A DNA stretch of 64,000 bases. Origin: Siphonodentalium dalli (lineage: Eukaryota; Mollusca; Scaphopoda; Gadilida; Siphonodentaliidae). A program made the translations under genes and the position numbers. This document shows positions 61,001 to 63,757 of this stretch, one piece after another. Each line of letters begins with the position of its first letter. The stretch's first letter is position 1. The stretch is from contig CP136063.1 of the NCBI GenBank assembly GCA_032622095.1, forward strand, positions 220,055,982 to 220,119,981, in the 5' to 3' direction. Under the pieces are notes generated by a model. It was not told the origin of the DNA, did not search any database, and saw only the letters and a program-made list of their open reading frames with translations.

Positions 61001-62273
61001 TGACGTAGGATACGATCCTCATACATGAGTTTCACTAATGACGTGGGATACGATCCTCATACATGAGTTTCAGTAATGACGTGGAATACGATCCTCATAC
61101 ATGAGTTTCAGTAATGACGGGGAATACGATCCTCATACATGAGTTTCAGTAATGACGTGGAATACGATCCTCATACATGAGTTTCAGTAATGACGGGGAA
61201 TACGATCCTCATACATGAATTTCACTAATGACGGGGAATACGATCCTCATACATGAGTTTCACTAATGACGGGGAATACAATCCTCATACATGAGTTTCA
61301 CTAATGATGGGGAATACGATCCTCATACATGAATTTCACTAATGACGGGGACTACGATCCTCATACATGAGTTTCAGTAATGACTGGGAATACGATCCTC
61401 ATACATGAATTTCACTAATGACATGGGATACGATCCTCATACATGAGTTTCACTAATGACGTGGGATAGATCCTCATACATGAATTTCACTAATGACGTG
61501 GGATACGATCCTCATACATGAATTTCACTAATGACGGGGAATACGATCCTCATACATGAGTTTCACTAATGACGGGGAATACGATCCTCATACATGAATT
61601 TCACTAATGACATGGGATACGATCCTCATACATGAGTTTCACTAATGACGTGGGATAGATCCTCATACATGAATTTCACTAATGACGTGGGATAGATCCT
61701 CATACATGAATTTCACTAATGACGGGGAATACGATCCTCATACATGAATTTCACTAATGACGGGGAATACGATCCTCATACATGAATTTCACTAATGACG
61801 GGGAATACGATCCTCATACATGAGTTTCACTAATGACGTGGGATAGATCCTCATACATGAATTTCACTAATGACGTGGGATACGATCCTCATACATGAGT
61901 TTCACTAATGACGTGGAATACGATCCTCATACATGAGTTTCACTAATGACGTGGGATACAATCCTCATACATGAGTTTCACTAATGACGTGGAATACGAT
62001 CCTCATACATGAGTTTCACTAATGACGTGGAATACGATCCTCATACATGAGTTTCACTAATGACGTGGAATACGATCCTCATACATGAGTTTCACTAATG
62101 ACATGGAATACGATCCTCATACATGAGTTTCACTAATGACATGGGATACGATCCTCATACATGAGTTTCATTAATGATGTGGGATACGATCCTCATACAT
62201 GAGTTTCACTGCTTTTCATCCTCCCAGAAACAAAATTTGGCAGCAGACGGCAGACCAGAGAATATGGTGCTGA
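21923..62273 (+). CDS. PAIP1: PAIP1, polyadenylate-binding protein-interacting protein 1
   Basis: Cytoplasmic translation-initiation stimulator that bridges poly(A)-binding protein and the eIF4A/eIF3 machinery. Exons: 21923-22094, (28048-28076 tentative), 34401-34478, 36356-36589, 43187-43299, 45077-45185, 47466-47588, 50474-50583, 53576-53702, 56164-56411, (62228-62273 tentative). The sum is 1389 nt in frame, near the size of vertebrate PAIP1. Domains in order: Ser-rich N-terminus; PAM2 motif LSYSAVEFVP (Leu, Ala, Phe, Pro anchors for the PABP MLLE domain); MIF4G domain with NFRYTGARICNF, LTLFIGELFINFE and TSQMLIKSVLNMKETDWGR; conserved NEPVFYDPEG; acidic PAM1-like tail YMLNDDEQEAYEILEEM. 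All firm junctions from 34401 on are GT-AG with matching phase. Exon 1 does not join the PAM2 exon in frame, so at least one small exon is missing between them. Confidence 0.93.
22262..23161 (-). pseudogene. LINE ORF2 reverse transcriptase C-terminal fragment
   Basis: Open frame of about 300 codons starting inside the RT palm/thumb region (HKLQKWSDKWLLRFHPEKC), then ITTDKNLNFEQHIHEKAQ, LVRPRLEYSQPAW and LEKVQRRATKLVP, typical of CR1/RTE-like ORF2 C-termini. The catalytic YxDD region is absent (5' truncation near 23161). Lies antisense in PAIP1 intron 1. Confidence 0.9.
23750..26077 (-). pseudogene. LINE ORF2 fragment: reverse transcriptase plus RNase H
   Basis: Reads leftward from 26077: RT motifs LVNKHSSDW, GVPQGSVISPILF and the catalytic IKYADDVTLIA; then a complete RNase H (TDGSTFPNS, NLAEIYGIKLG, LCDSQCAIQS, HIMGHIGIKGNELADAAA); then a C-terminal Cys/His knuckle (CGLLCSIKHYLYDC). 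RT plus RNase H points to an I/Jockey-superfamily LINE. The frame shifts near 24700 (inside RNase H) and near 24300-24370, where a short CGGCAATCTGCTACGGC repeat has invaded. The N-terminal endonuclease and early RT are missing, so it is 5'-truncated and dead. Confidence 0.92.
26285..26812 (+). pseudogene. LINE ORF2 C-terminal tail fragment
   Basis: A 166-codon ORF with MSLIQCHFDYACNFWF, KLQTSQNRMVRFILGL, DTRSGKFKYNNP and CWNNVLKYL, the conserved region downstream of RT in many animal LINEs. No catalytic RT motif. It faces the neighbouring 23750-26077 fragment, so it comes from a different insertion. Confidence 0.85.
26813..28420. other. PAIP1 intron segment, mostly unassigned
   Basis: Holds a 33-bp hairpin at 27695-27727 (CTACAATCAAGGGGTT and inverse) and two opposed short ORFs at 27440-27682 with no recognisable domain. 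The tentative PAIP1 micro-exon lies at 28048-28076. Confidence 0.4.
28048..28076 (+). CDS. PAIP1: Tentative PAIP1 micro-exon (29 nt)
   Basis: AATTATTGCAG acceptor, 29 nt, donor GTAAGT. It is the only segment I noticed between exon 1 and the PAM2 exon that has splice signals, no stop, and the 3n+2 length needed to restore frame (reading VEKVSRTTED after the split codon). The pyrimidine tract is poor, and such matches can occur by chance in 12 kb. Confidence 0.2.
28421..28585. mobile_element. Mariner-type hairpin MITE, copy 1 (internally deleted)
   Basis: Ends CAGTAATGCTCTAATTAATC and inverse, bordered by TA on both sides; arms are nearly complementary along their length. One arm is shorter than in the copies at 44059 and 63545. 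Confidence 0.75.
28622..28690. mobile_element. MITE-1, end fragment
   Basis: TAGCATCACTAAATTCATCC followed by TCTGGGGACCTCA, one terminal hairpin arm only. Confidence 0.55.
29700..30115. mobile_element. MITE-1, diverged copy
   Basis: TTTGCAGAATGAGGTCCCCA at the left, family middle segment (TGCCCAATGGGTGCACATCA) and a right hairpin ending CTCATTCTGCAAAAGTCAGAC. Part of the following tandem duplication. Confidence 0.65.
29791..30790 (+). repeat. 501-bp tandem segmental duplication
   Basis: CAGGGACCTCATTCTGCTTA at 29791 recurs at 30292, and GTTGGGATGTCTC at 30264 recurs at 30766, with matching sequence between. The two units hold MITE-1 pieces and the CTGTCTGTC-type repeat. Confidence 0.75.
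32303..32538. mobile_element. piggyBac-like MITE family C
   Basis: Ends CCGTTTCATGACTGGAGC and, inverted, CCCTTCCATGACTGGAGC. TTAA is intact on the right (32539-32542) and degenerate (GTAA) on the left. Two copies or part-copies of the CATTCTCTTATATATGCGAG hairpin arm lie inside. Confidence 0.65.
32539..33298. other. PAIP1 intron segment, no gene assigned
   Basis: A 60-codon ORF at 32724-32906 and one at 32011-32232 have mixed composition but no recognisable domain or workable splice phase. Nothing else seen. Confidence 0.35.
33299..33660. mobile_element. MITE-1, copy with shortened hairpins
   Basis: GTCATTTGCAGAATGAGGTC at the left and GGTGAATTTGGTGATGATAG with ATAGCATTACTAGA at the right; middle segment present (GGGATATAGAAACTGAACAG). 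Confidence 0.65.
34401..34478 (+). CDS. PAIP1: PAIP1 exon with PAM2 motif
   Basis: Acceptor TTTGTTTCATTTCAG, 78 nt, donor GAT/GTGAGTACT, phase 0 at both ends. Encodes LPSNAASNLSYSAVEFVPSS. The LxxxAxEFxP pattern is the PAM2 motif that binds the MLLE domain of PABP and sits just before MIF4G in PAIP1. Confidence 0.9.
34825..34865 (+). ncRNA. Hammerhead-like core motif (weak)
   Basis: CTGATGA (34830-34836), a possible 4-bp stem GATA/TATC, then GAAA (34853-34856). These match the invariant core of a hammerhead ribozyme, but no convincing stem III or cleavage site is visible. Such motifs are frequent in remnants of retroelements. Confidence 0.2.
35045..35187. mobile_element. Short inverted-repeat element
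   Basis: AATGACACGTATGTTAATGG and its near-inverse at 35162-35187 enclose about 90 bp (GCGGAAGGATACTACGAGAG). Directly abutted by a CCAATGCATTCTC hairpin. Confidence 0.6.
35198..35272. repeat. Free-standing copy of the CCAATGCATTCTC hairpin
   Basis: Near-perfect palindrome, arms CCAATGCATTCTCTTATATA, centre TCGACCATAGGTCG. Same hairpin as inside the piggyBac-like families but without clear CCCTTT ends here. Confidence 0.7.
35900..36290. mobile_element. MITE-1, nearly full copy
   Basis: Left hairpin half (GGCTAGCATCACCAAATTCA), middle segment GTGCAGCTATGTGAAGAAG, right hairpin with a local TGCTAGCATGCTATGCTAG expansion, ending TCTGCAAATGACAGTCAC. Ends about 65 bp before a PAIP1 exon. Confidence 0.7.
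36356..36589 (+). CDS. PAIP1: PAIP1 exon, start of MIF4G domain
   Basis: Acceptor GCATCTTTACAG, 234 nt (78 codons), donor CAG/GTTTGTATA. Encodes DALYSEFSRL through IEDFKNIIFSLTSHPARFEQ and DPKILSQFIEMLFEQ, the first helices of MIF4G. A decayed copy of its second half lies at 42657-42745. Confidence 0.93.
36602..36836. mobile_element. TTCAGATAATAAG MITE, copy in PAIP1 intron
   Basis: Contains the palindromic pair GGAAATGATCAGACAACAAG and CTTATTATCTGAACATTTCC plus a tail AATAATAGACCATTCCAATG. Related copies at about 3180-3305, 47060-47270 and 54200-54407, some with a TTAACCCTTTCTATGCTAAA-type border, suggest another TTAA-targeting family. Confidence 0.55.
36893..37339 (+). repeat. Minisatellite, 18-20 bp unit
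   Basis: About 23 units of CCCGAAACACCGGGCATG with an optional GT. All reading frames stay open in places, so the several overlapping ORFs here are artefacts of the repeat. Confidence 0.9.
37452..37610. repeat. DIRS left inverted terminal repeat
   Basis: GAGGGATAAACATGCATCC through TTGATTGCTGTGCGATCAAT to CAGAGACAGCGACTTTTT; inverse complement of 42304-42462 with a few mismatches. Confidence 0.9.
37697..37830. repeat. DIRS internal complementary region
   Basis: The first part (GTTTATCCCTCCTCGTCG to CTAGGAGGAGGG) is complementary to the element's extreme left end 37376-37465. The second part (TTGTCCCATATCTACATTCA to GGAGGGATAAACATGCAT) repeats the extreme right end. This gives the circle junction from which the element boundaries were read. 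Confidence 0.9.
37951..39210 (-). pseudogene. DIRS tyrosine recombinase
   Basis: Starts inside the end of the RT-RNase H frame (overlap typical of DIRS). Shows the N-terminal SAM-like part (ILNSWRPSTRKQYDLAW), the catalytic Arg region LVALVALTTFQRVQTL and, in the last frame, AHSFRGSSASAAF (HxxR) and KVANWSSAETFYKFYYR. Two frame breaks, near 38293 and near 38240, separate the first Arg from the HxxR box, so no active integrase is made. Confidence 0.9.
38754..40797 (-). pseudogene. DIRS reverse transcriptase and RNase H
   Basis: RT begins near 40797: FVTKKKTGGFRPIINLKHL, SLDLKDAYFSCPI, then the catalytic WFFIDDSCFAHSD. An in-frame TAA at 40318-40320 in an A-run cuts the frame between these. 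A frameshift near 39715 precedes RNase H (LHTDASLAGWGAFCG, NYLELLAIEFA, IKSDNTTAIAYINN, HFIPDHLSR), and another near 39280 precedes the C-terminal block LNKQLEPYVAWKPDPKAWH. All motifs are DIRS-like; the product is inactive. Confidence 0.92.
40794..42178 (-). pseudogene. DIRS gag-like ORF
   Basis: ATG at 42178 (MAQRSTNELQIELSDFMGFD). A Lys/Ser/Thr-rich basic stretch is followed by a coiled-coil-like DISHLKKQVADLQERLL and a conserved capsid-like part. One frameshift near 41066 separates this from LFGDDFSQQVKSNNEIS and an Arg-Gly-rich tail (RPGSGRGRISKHRGRRRY) suited to RNA binding. Confidence 0.85.
42304..42462. repeat. DIRS right inverted terminal repeat
   Basis: AAAAAGTCGCTGTCTGACAG to TTTATCCCTCCGAGG; partner of 37452-37610. 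Lies just upstream of the gag ORF, so it is the 5' end of the element. Confidence 0.9.
42657..42745 (+). pseudogene. Decayed copy of the PAIP1 first MIF4G exon
   Basis: AATCCTGCGCGGTTTGAGCA, GTCACTGATCCTAAAATCCT and CTTTATAGAAATGCTGTTTG match the second half of exon 36356-36589 with scattered substitutions and a 4-5 base gap. The copy lacks the donor (exon ...TTTGAACAG/GT against copy TTTGTATTAACCC) and any acceptor, so it cannot be spliced as an exon. It precedes the real next exon by about 450 bp. Confidence 0.88.
42763..42904. mobile_element. MITE-1, minimal hairpin copy
   Basis: CAAGCCTTGAAATAGTGTC at one end and the inverse at the other; a single GAGGTCCCCAGAGGGTGAA hairpin between. Shows that the family can exist as one hairpin. 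Confidence 0.75.
43013..43137. mobile_element. MITE-1, left half
   Basis: AGCCTGAGTTTAGTGTGCCT end plus first hairpin. It stops about 50 bp before a PAIP1 exon. Confidence 0.65.
43187..43299 (+). CDS. PAIP1: PAIP1 MIF4G exon 2
   Basis: Acceptor TTTATTTTTCAG, 113 nt, donor AG/GTAGGATT (two bases over). Encodes SISEANFRYTGARICNF and INKELSSHSIFRNFRTEFLR, matching the PAIP1 NFSYMGARLCN block. Confidence 0.95.
43365..43602. mobile_element. MITE-1, right half
   Basis: Middle segment (GATGGGAACCTCGATTATGC, AAAGAAACTTTCCAGAGAAG) and second hairpin ending CCTCATTCTGTGAATGACAG. With 43013-43137 it would make one full element, yet a PAIP1 exon lies between the halves. Confidence 0.65.
44059..44271. 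mobile_element. Mariner-type hairpin MITE, copy 2
   Basis: Ends CAGTAATGCTCTAATTAATC and inverse, TA on both sides. Arms of about 100 bp are almost perfectly complementary around GCTCTCGCCGAGAGC. Confidence 0.85.
44516..44885. mobile_element. MITE-1, copy with right end truncated
   Basis: Left CAAGCCTTGAAATAGTG end, hairpin, family middle segment (GGGATATAGAAACTGAACAG), then GCAGAATGAGGTCCCCAGAG where the second hairpin breaks off. Confidence 0.6.
45077..45185 (+). CDS. PAIP1: PAIP1 MIF4G exon 3
   Basis: Acceptor TATCTTTTTAACAG, 109 nt, donor GAA/GTAAGTAC. The first G completes Arg; then CQGDFQARENLLHGEESLQ and RLCGLTLFIGELFINFE, the LGELYLNLE-type MIF4G helix. Confidence 0.95.
45310..45715 (+). 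repeat. GTCCGTCC-type repeat, two ~193-bp units
   Basis: After TCTGTCCGTCCGTCCGTC, two units share ACCTTCATGGTG, GATATTTGAAACTTCAGA and GTGCAACATGTATATAGATG. Intronic, non-coding. Confidence 0.65.
45873..46961. mobile_element. Mutator/foldback-like element with minisatellite ends and 9-bp target duplication
   Basis: Arms are tandem CCGGACATTTCCCCAC units (45880-45995) and their inverse (46813-46957). CATGCCAAC occurs immediately outside both ends (45864-45872, 46962-46970). A 9-bp duplication with long inverted arms fits Mutator-like elements. Inside are three ~93-bp tandem units (46235-46475) and an ORF unlike a transposase. Confidence 0.75.
46501..46671 (+). CDS. Unrecognised ORF end inside the Mutator-like element
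   Basis: Open frame of 56 codons to TAA. It includes GEPPSKRVRRQMSALQTK then LHKLCVDFDSGKKSMKDF and a basic C-terminus RFKKY. An internal ATG (46555) would give 38 residues. ATCGATAG before it could be a splice acceptor. Composition looks like real coding sequence; I do not recognise the family. It may be a host exon captured by the element or the element's own last exon. Confidence 0.4.
   Translation, partial: DIDRLRLGEPPSKRVRRQMSALQTKLHKLCVDFDSGKKSMKDFLDIIGHSIRFKKY
47285..47465 (+). pseudogene. Two tandem extra copies of the next PAIP1 exon's acceptor and start
   Basis: The 81-bp unit (GAAGAATGGGGTTTCTATTA ... CTCTTTTC) starts at 47309, 47390 and, as the real exon, 47471. Each unit is about 63 bp of exon-like sequence plus the polypyrimidine tract. 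Spacing is exactly 27 codons. Copy 1 keeps a TTTTAG acceptor; copy 2 has lost it (TTTTAT). Reading through copies 1 and 2 is open (ILKNGVSIKIDTLMEALVEL) until the TAG of the real acceptor. Confidence 0.9.
47466..47588 (+). CDS. PAIP1: PAIP1 MIF4G exon 4
   Basis: Acceptor TCTTTTCATTTTAG, 123 nt (41 codons), donor AAG/GTAATCTC. Encodes IMKNGVTIKMDILMEALKDL then LLMTQLSLASDVTVKCSCQV, corresponding to the GQVTRADILQVGLRELL block of PAIP1. Confidence 0.94.
47623..48258 (+). repeat. 43-bp minisatellite, ~15 near-identical units
   Basis: Unit ATTATAAAATGCTCTTGGGC plus ATTGGGTATATGTGTTATATAAT. Only single-base differences between units. Starts about 35 bp after the preceding PAIP1 donor and does not contain exon sequence. 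Confidence 0.95.
48483..48791. mobile_element. piggyBac-like MITE family B, copy 1
   Basis: Ends CCCTTTACCCAACAAAACGG and inverse, TTAA on both sides (48479-48482, 48792-48795). Holds two copies of the CCAATGCATTCTC hairpin (48614-48680 and a shortened one at 48717-48765). Confidence 0.8.
48796..49374. other. PAIP1 intron segment, no gene seen
   Basis: A 67-codon ORF (49097-49300) has no recognisable domain. Contains short CATGTTT/GCTCT-rich sequence but no clear repeat family. Confidence 0.35.
49375..49789. mobile_element. MITE-1, full-length copy
   Basis: AAGTCTGAGTTTAGTGTGTC end, first hairpin, complete middle segment, second shortened hairpin and GACAGGCACACTCAGGCCTG end. Confidence 0.75.
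49940..50310. mobile_element. MITE-1, copy next to PAIP1 exon duplications
   Basis: AAGGTGCCTGTCATTTGCA end with degenerate first hairpin, middle segment in opposite orientation, and second hairpin ending GGGGACCTCATTATGTAAAT. Its last 40 bp are included in the tandem unit that also carries the exon start. Confidence 0.7.
50325..50473 (+). pseudogene. Two tandem extra copies of the next PAIP1 exon's acceptor and start
   Basis: TATATTTTTCAG/CTCTGTGGA occurs at about 50325 and 50409 before the real TCTTTTTCAG/CTCTGTGGA at 50474. The 83-84 bp unit starts at GATAACG (50269, 50353, 50436). After CTCTGTGGA the copies lack 22 exon bases and resume at GAGCATC; the second continues as GTTTCGTTATTTGATTTTGTT, a mutated version of the exon's GTTTCGCTATATGATCCTGTT. 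Confidence 0.85.
50474..50583 (+). CDS. PAIP1: PAIP1 MIF4G exon 5
   Basis: Acceptor TTATCTTTTTCAG, 110 nt, donor CA/GTAAGTAC (two bases over). Encodes LCGATLSDQCRASGIVSLY then DPVFIQLEGLLRNAVLG, matching the KLTGSVLED and IENVVLDA region of PAIP1. Confidence 0.93.
50584..51299. other. PAIP1 intron segment, no gene seen
   Basis: Contains a CGATACGATACGTATCATGA/GATATGCGTATCACGAT inverted motif near 50665-50720 (possible transposon end) and otherwise unremarkable AT-rich DNA. Confidence 0.4.
51300..52135 (+). other. Compositional island with unrecognised ORFs and a poly(A) signal
   Basis: Visibly richer in G and C than its surroundings. Overlapping plus-strand ORFs (51503-51721, 51645-51911, 51715-52077) and ATAAATAAAGGC near 52116. 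The best frame ends in a charged coiled-coil-like EMEKEWQQWQEESEKDY and a basic tail NPKKKRKKKR. The frame seems broken upstream. Could be a retrocopy, a transposon gene or viral-derived DNA; no family recognised. Confidence 0.4.
51715..52077 (+). CDS. Unrecognised ORF with coiled-coil and basic tail
   Basis: About 116 codons from ATG 51724. Proline-rich first part (LPSLPPSPNADAAEDFHPRT), Trp/Glu/Gln-rich helix (EMEKEWQQWQEESEKDYQQA) and a C-terminal nuclear-localisation-like KKKRKKKR. The frame is open upstream to about 51559 without ATG. Not part of PAIP1: no splice phase fits and the intron is otherwise accounted for. Function unknown. Confidence 0.35.
   Translation: MVRMETLPSLPPSPNADAAEDFHPRTPRPLVFPDMHHGRGAGTTSSYSCRRWETGAASWTTKKLAEMEKEWQQWQEESEKDYQQAMEEQKQQQLLRELQYISPPSSSGKQNPKKKRKKKR
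52152..52176 (+). repeat. Poly-C run
   Basis: Twenty-five consecutive C residues. Length in the assembly is probably unreliable. Confidence 0.9.
52250..52640 (+). repeat. ~167-bp dispersed repeat, about 2.3 units
   Basis: TTTCAAAAGAGGGTT, GAAAATGTTGGATTTCCATC and CATCAGGAGGGC recur in order. Open frames here are not conserved genes. Confidence 0.65.
52681..53112 (+). repeat. 39-bp minisatellite, ~11 units
   Basis: Unit AAGCTTTCACCATACCACCA followed by CCTTCCCCACATAGGACAC. Long ORFs on both strands are repeat artefacts. Confidence 0.93.
53576..53702 (+). CDS. PAIP1: PAIP1 MIF4G exon 6
   Basis: Acceptor TTGTAATATCTGCAG, 127 nt, donor CAG/GTATGAAC. The first G completes Gln; then TSQMLIKSVLNMKETDWGR and a Ser/Asn/Thr-rich linker. 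Corresponds to VKQMLLKLVELRSSNWGR in PAIP1, the end of MIF4G. Confidence 0.95.
53741..54175. mobile_element. MITE-1, full-length copy
   Basis: CAAGCCTGAGTTTAGTGTGC end, first hairpin, inverted middle segment, second hairpin ending ATTCTGCAAATGACAGGCT. Begins 38 bp after a PAIP1 donor. Confidence 0.75.
54200..54440. mobile_element. TTCAGATAATAAG MITE copies
   Basis: Palindrome pair GGGAAATGTTTAGATAATAA and TTATTATCTGAACATTCCC, followed by GCATAGAAAGGGTTAA and a repeated half unit. Same family as 36602-36836. Confidence 0.6.
54441..55508. other. PAIP1 intron segment, no gene seen
   Basis: AT-rich; short ORFs on both strands without recognisable motifs. Confidence 0.4.
55509..55910. mobile_element. 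piggyBac-like MITE family B, copy 2
   Basis: Ends CCCTTTACCCAACAGAATGG and inverse GGGTAAAGGG, with TTAA at 55505-55508 and 55911-55914. Contains two CCAATGCATTCTC hairpins (55540-55604, 55683-55750) and a triplicated TGGCCGGTTT motif at the right. Confidence 0.8.
56027..56093. mobile_element. MITE-1, end fragment
   Basis: TAGCGTCACTAAATTTAACC to CAAATGACAGACACACTAAA: one terminal arm, about 70 bp before a PAIP1 exon. Confidence 0.6.
56164..56411 (+). CDS. PAIP1: PAIP1 exon with acidic PABP-binding region
   Basis: Acceptor TGATGTTTACCTTTCAG, 248 nt, donor AC/GTGAGTTTC (two bases over). Starts NEPVFYDPEGHEISREEAG, the conserved block after MIF4G in PAIP1. The acidic segment YMLNDDEQEAYEILEEM resembles the C-terminal PAM1 region. 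Ends NDVGYDPH; these last 26 nt and the donor are the founder of the 60809-62210 array. Confidence 0.95.
56412..58895. other. PAIP1 last intron: GTCCGTC repeats, a 159-bp hairpin and no gene
   Basis: Two copies of a repeat (TTTAGATTGAATCGAGTGAA, CAAATTTGGTAT) at about 56620-56790 and 58520-58680 are separated by unrelated DNA. That DNA includes a near-perfect hairpin at 57151-57309 (arms TAAGGATTAACTGTCAT and inverse) and CTACGGCAGTAGAATGCCG-type motifs at about 57390 and 58430. A triplicated AATAATAGTGATGG follows the exon. Short ORFs not credible. Confidence 0.5.
58896..60240 (+). repeat. ~160-bp tandem repeat, eight units
   Basis: Unit includes TTTGGCGCGGGCTACAGG, CATCATGAAATTTGTCATGG, GACATGTAGATGGGAACGAG, GGGGTCGTTCGGCCAAAAA and GCAGCCATCTTGGATTTTAC. 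Units alternate in detail, and a dispersed copy lies at 3306-3787. ORFs on the minus strand are repeat artefacts. Confidence 0.9.
60241..60808. other. Intron segment before the junction array, no gene seen
   Basis: No repeat family or ORF recognised. Its last bases (CAACAATTGTCT) already resemble PAIP1 exon sequence CAACAATGGTCC just upstream of the array unit. Confidence 0.45.
60809..62210 (+). repeat. Tandem array built from a PAIP1 exon end plus its splice donor
   Basis: About 37 units of 37-38 bp. Unit AATGACGTGGGATACGATCC, TCATACATGAGTTTCACT. The first 26 nt equal the last 26 nt of exon 56164-56411 (AATGATGTGGGATACGATCC, TCATAC) and the last 12 equal the first intron bases (GTGAGTTTCACC), except that the donor GT has become AT in every unit I read. 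Frame-wise each unit reads NDVGYDPHT then a stop. Homology extends a few exon bases upstream of the first unit, which confirms the direction of origin. Confidence 0.95.
62228..62273 (+). CDS. PAIP1: Tentative PAIP1 terminal coding exon
   Basis: Strong acceptor CTGCTTTTCATCCTCCCAG directly after the array. With the two bases carried from the previous exon it reads TNKIWQQTADQRIW, Cys, stop (TGA 62271-62273), bringing the whole gene to a clean frame. The end of this exon lies inside MITE-1 sequence (from 62252). No conservation can be seen, so the true last exon may instead be outside the window. Confidence 0.3.
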
Positions 62274-62704
62274 ACATTTGCAGAATGAGGTCCCCAGATG
62301 GTGAAATCAGCGATGCTAGTAGGCTAGCATCACCAAATTCACCCTCTTGGGACCTCATTCTGCTTAAGGATCATCTGCTATGGGAGACTTAGACACAGAT
62401 TTAAGTTCCCAGATGGTGAATATTGTGATGTACACCCATTGGGCAACTCAATTATGAATTGTGTTCTCTGCCAATTTTGGGATATAGAGAAACTAAACTA
62501 AAAAAGTAAAAGCAACTTTCTAAAGAAACTAAAAAACTTGTTAATTAGATAATAGAGAAAATTTCCAGAGAAAATGAGGCCTAAGTAGAATGAGGTCCCC
62601 AGAGGGCGAATTTAGTAATGCTAATCCGCTGTGTCGGGTAGTGTCACTAAATTCACCCTCTGGGGACCTCATTCTGAACATGTCCCGCACCATATTCTCA
62701 GGCC
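62252..62704. mobile_element. MITE-1, full-length copy
   Basis: Ends AGACCAGAGAATATGGTGC and inverse GCACCATATTCTCAGGCCT, two hairpins and the family middle segment. Would supply the stop codon of the tentative last PAIP1 exon. Confidence 0.75.
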
Positions 62705-63544
62705 TGGCTGACGGAGACCAGCTTAGAAGTTTAAAATTGGGAGAAGTCACTTCTCACAATTTCATTATTAGGGAGAAGTAGACTGTTAGAAGTAGTTACA
62801 CTGACTGTAGTTCAATGTTGACCCCAACATATCTGTTTTATGATCCAAAAACTATTACTGTGAATGGCTTTAAATTCGTTGGTATCAATTTTCGTGGTTC
62901 GGCTATTTATGACTTTTTCATGGGTTCGTAAATTCGTGGGTCCGCCGGTACTAAATGTCACCTTTAAACTCCCAATAATAACAACCAAATCCAACTTATA
63001 GAAGTGCAGACACATCGACGAGCCGTCGGAACTTGCGCATCCACACTGCAGGCCTAACGAAATTAGCACGTCGCGTGTCAAAGCTTTGTTGCCGACTATC
63101 GAAAATGTTAACAACGGGATTGTATTACTTAAGAATACATAAGTTAGGTGAAAGTACTCGCTTCTCAAAACGATCAATGCGTGATTGGGGATTATTTACC
63201 GATGCCAACATCTATTAATCTGCACCATATAAAATACAACCACAAACTGTCATCTGTATAATGCATCTTAATAGAGTTACCTCCATAGGCTTTGGATGTA
63301 CATTGGGTTAATAGAGTTACATCATGCATGACATTTCTTATTTCTCAAAATCGATCTAGTTTCAAAGATTATTTTTTCGTTGGGTTTTTAATTTTGTGGT
63401 TATCAGCAACCACGAAAACCACAAAATTGGACCACCTTGAATAAATGTACTTTTACAGTATGCCATTCAAGAGCCCATTTATAAAGCCATTGTAATGAGT
63501 AAATACATGATTAAATATGCTGTTTGGAGATAGGCATACTTGTT
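62705..63544. other. No gene seen
   Basis: Contains TTCGTGGGTCCGCCGG/ACCACGAAAACCACAAAATT motifs near 62890-62950 and 63400-63440, a loosely inverted pair that may be a degraded element of about 550 bp. Short ORFs not recognisable. Confidence 0.4.
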
Positions 63545-63757
63545 CAGTAATGCTCTAATTAATCGACTCCTTAACCACCGCAGAATTATGGATAACTTTC
63601 AGGATTTAGTCGGAAATATGGTTTGTTGCCATTTATCGGAAAGATCTCGGCGAGAGCTTTCCGATGAATGGCAACAAGCCATATTTCCGACCAAAACCTG
63701 AAAAGTTACCCATAATTCTGCTGTGGTTAAGGAGTCGATTAATTAGAGCATTTCTTG
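63545..63757. mobile_element. Mariner-type hairpin MITE, copy 3
   Basis: CAGTAATGCTCTAATTAATC end and degenerate inverse (GAGCATTTCTTG), with nearly perfect complementary arms around GATCTCGGCGAGAGC. Confidence 0.8.
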
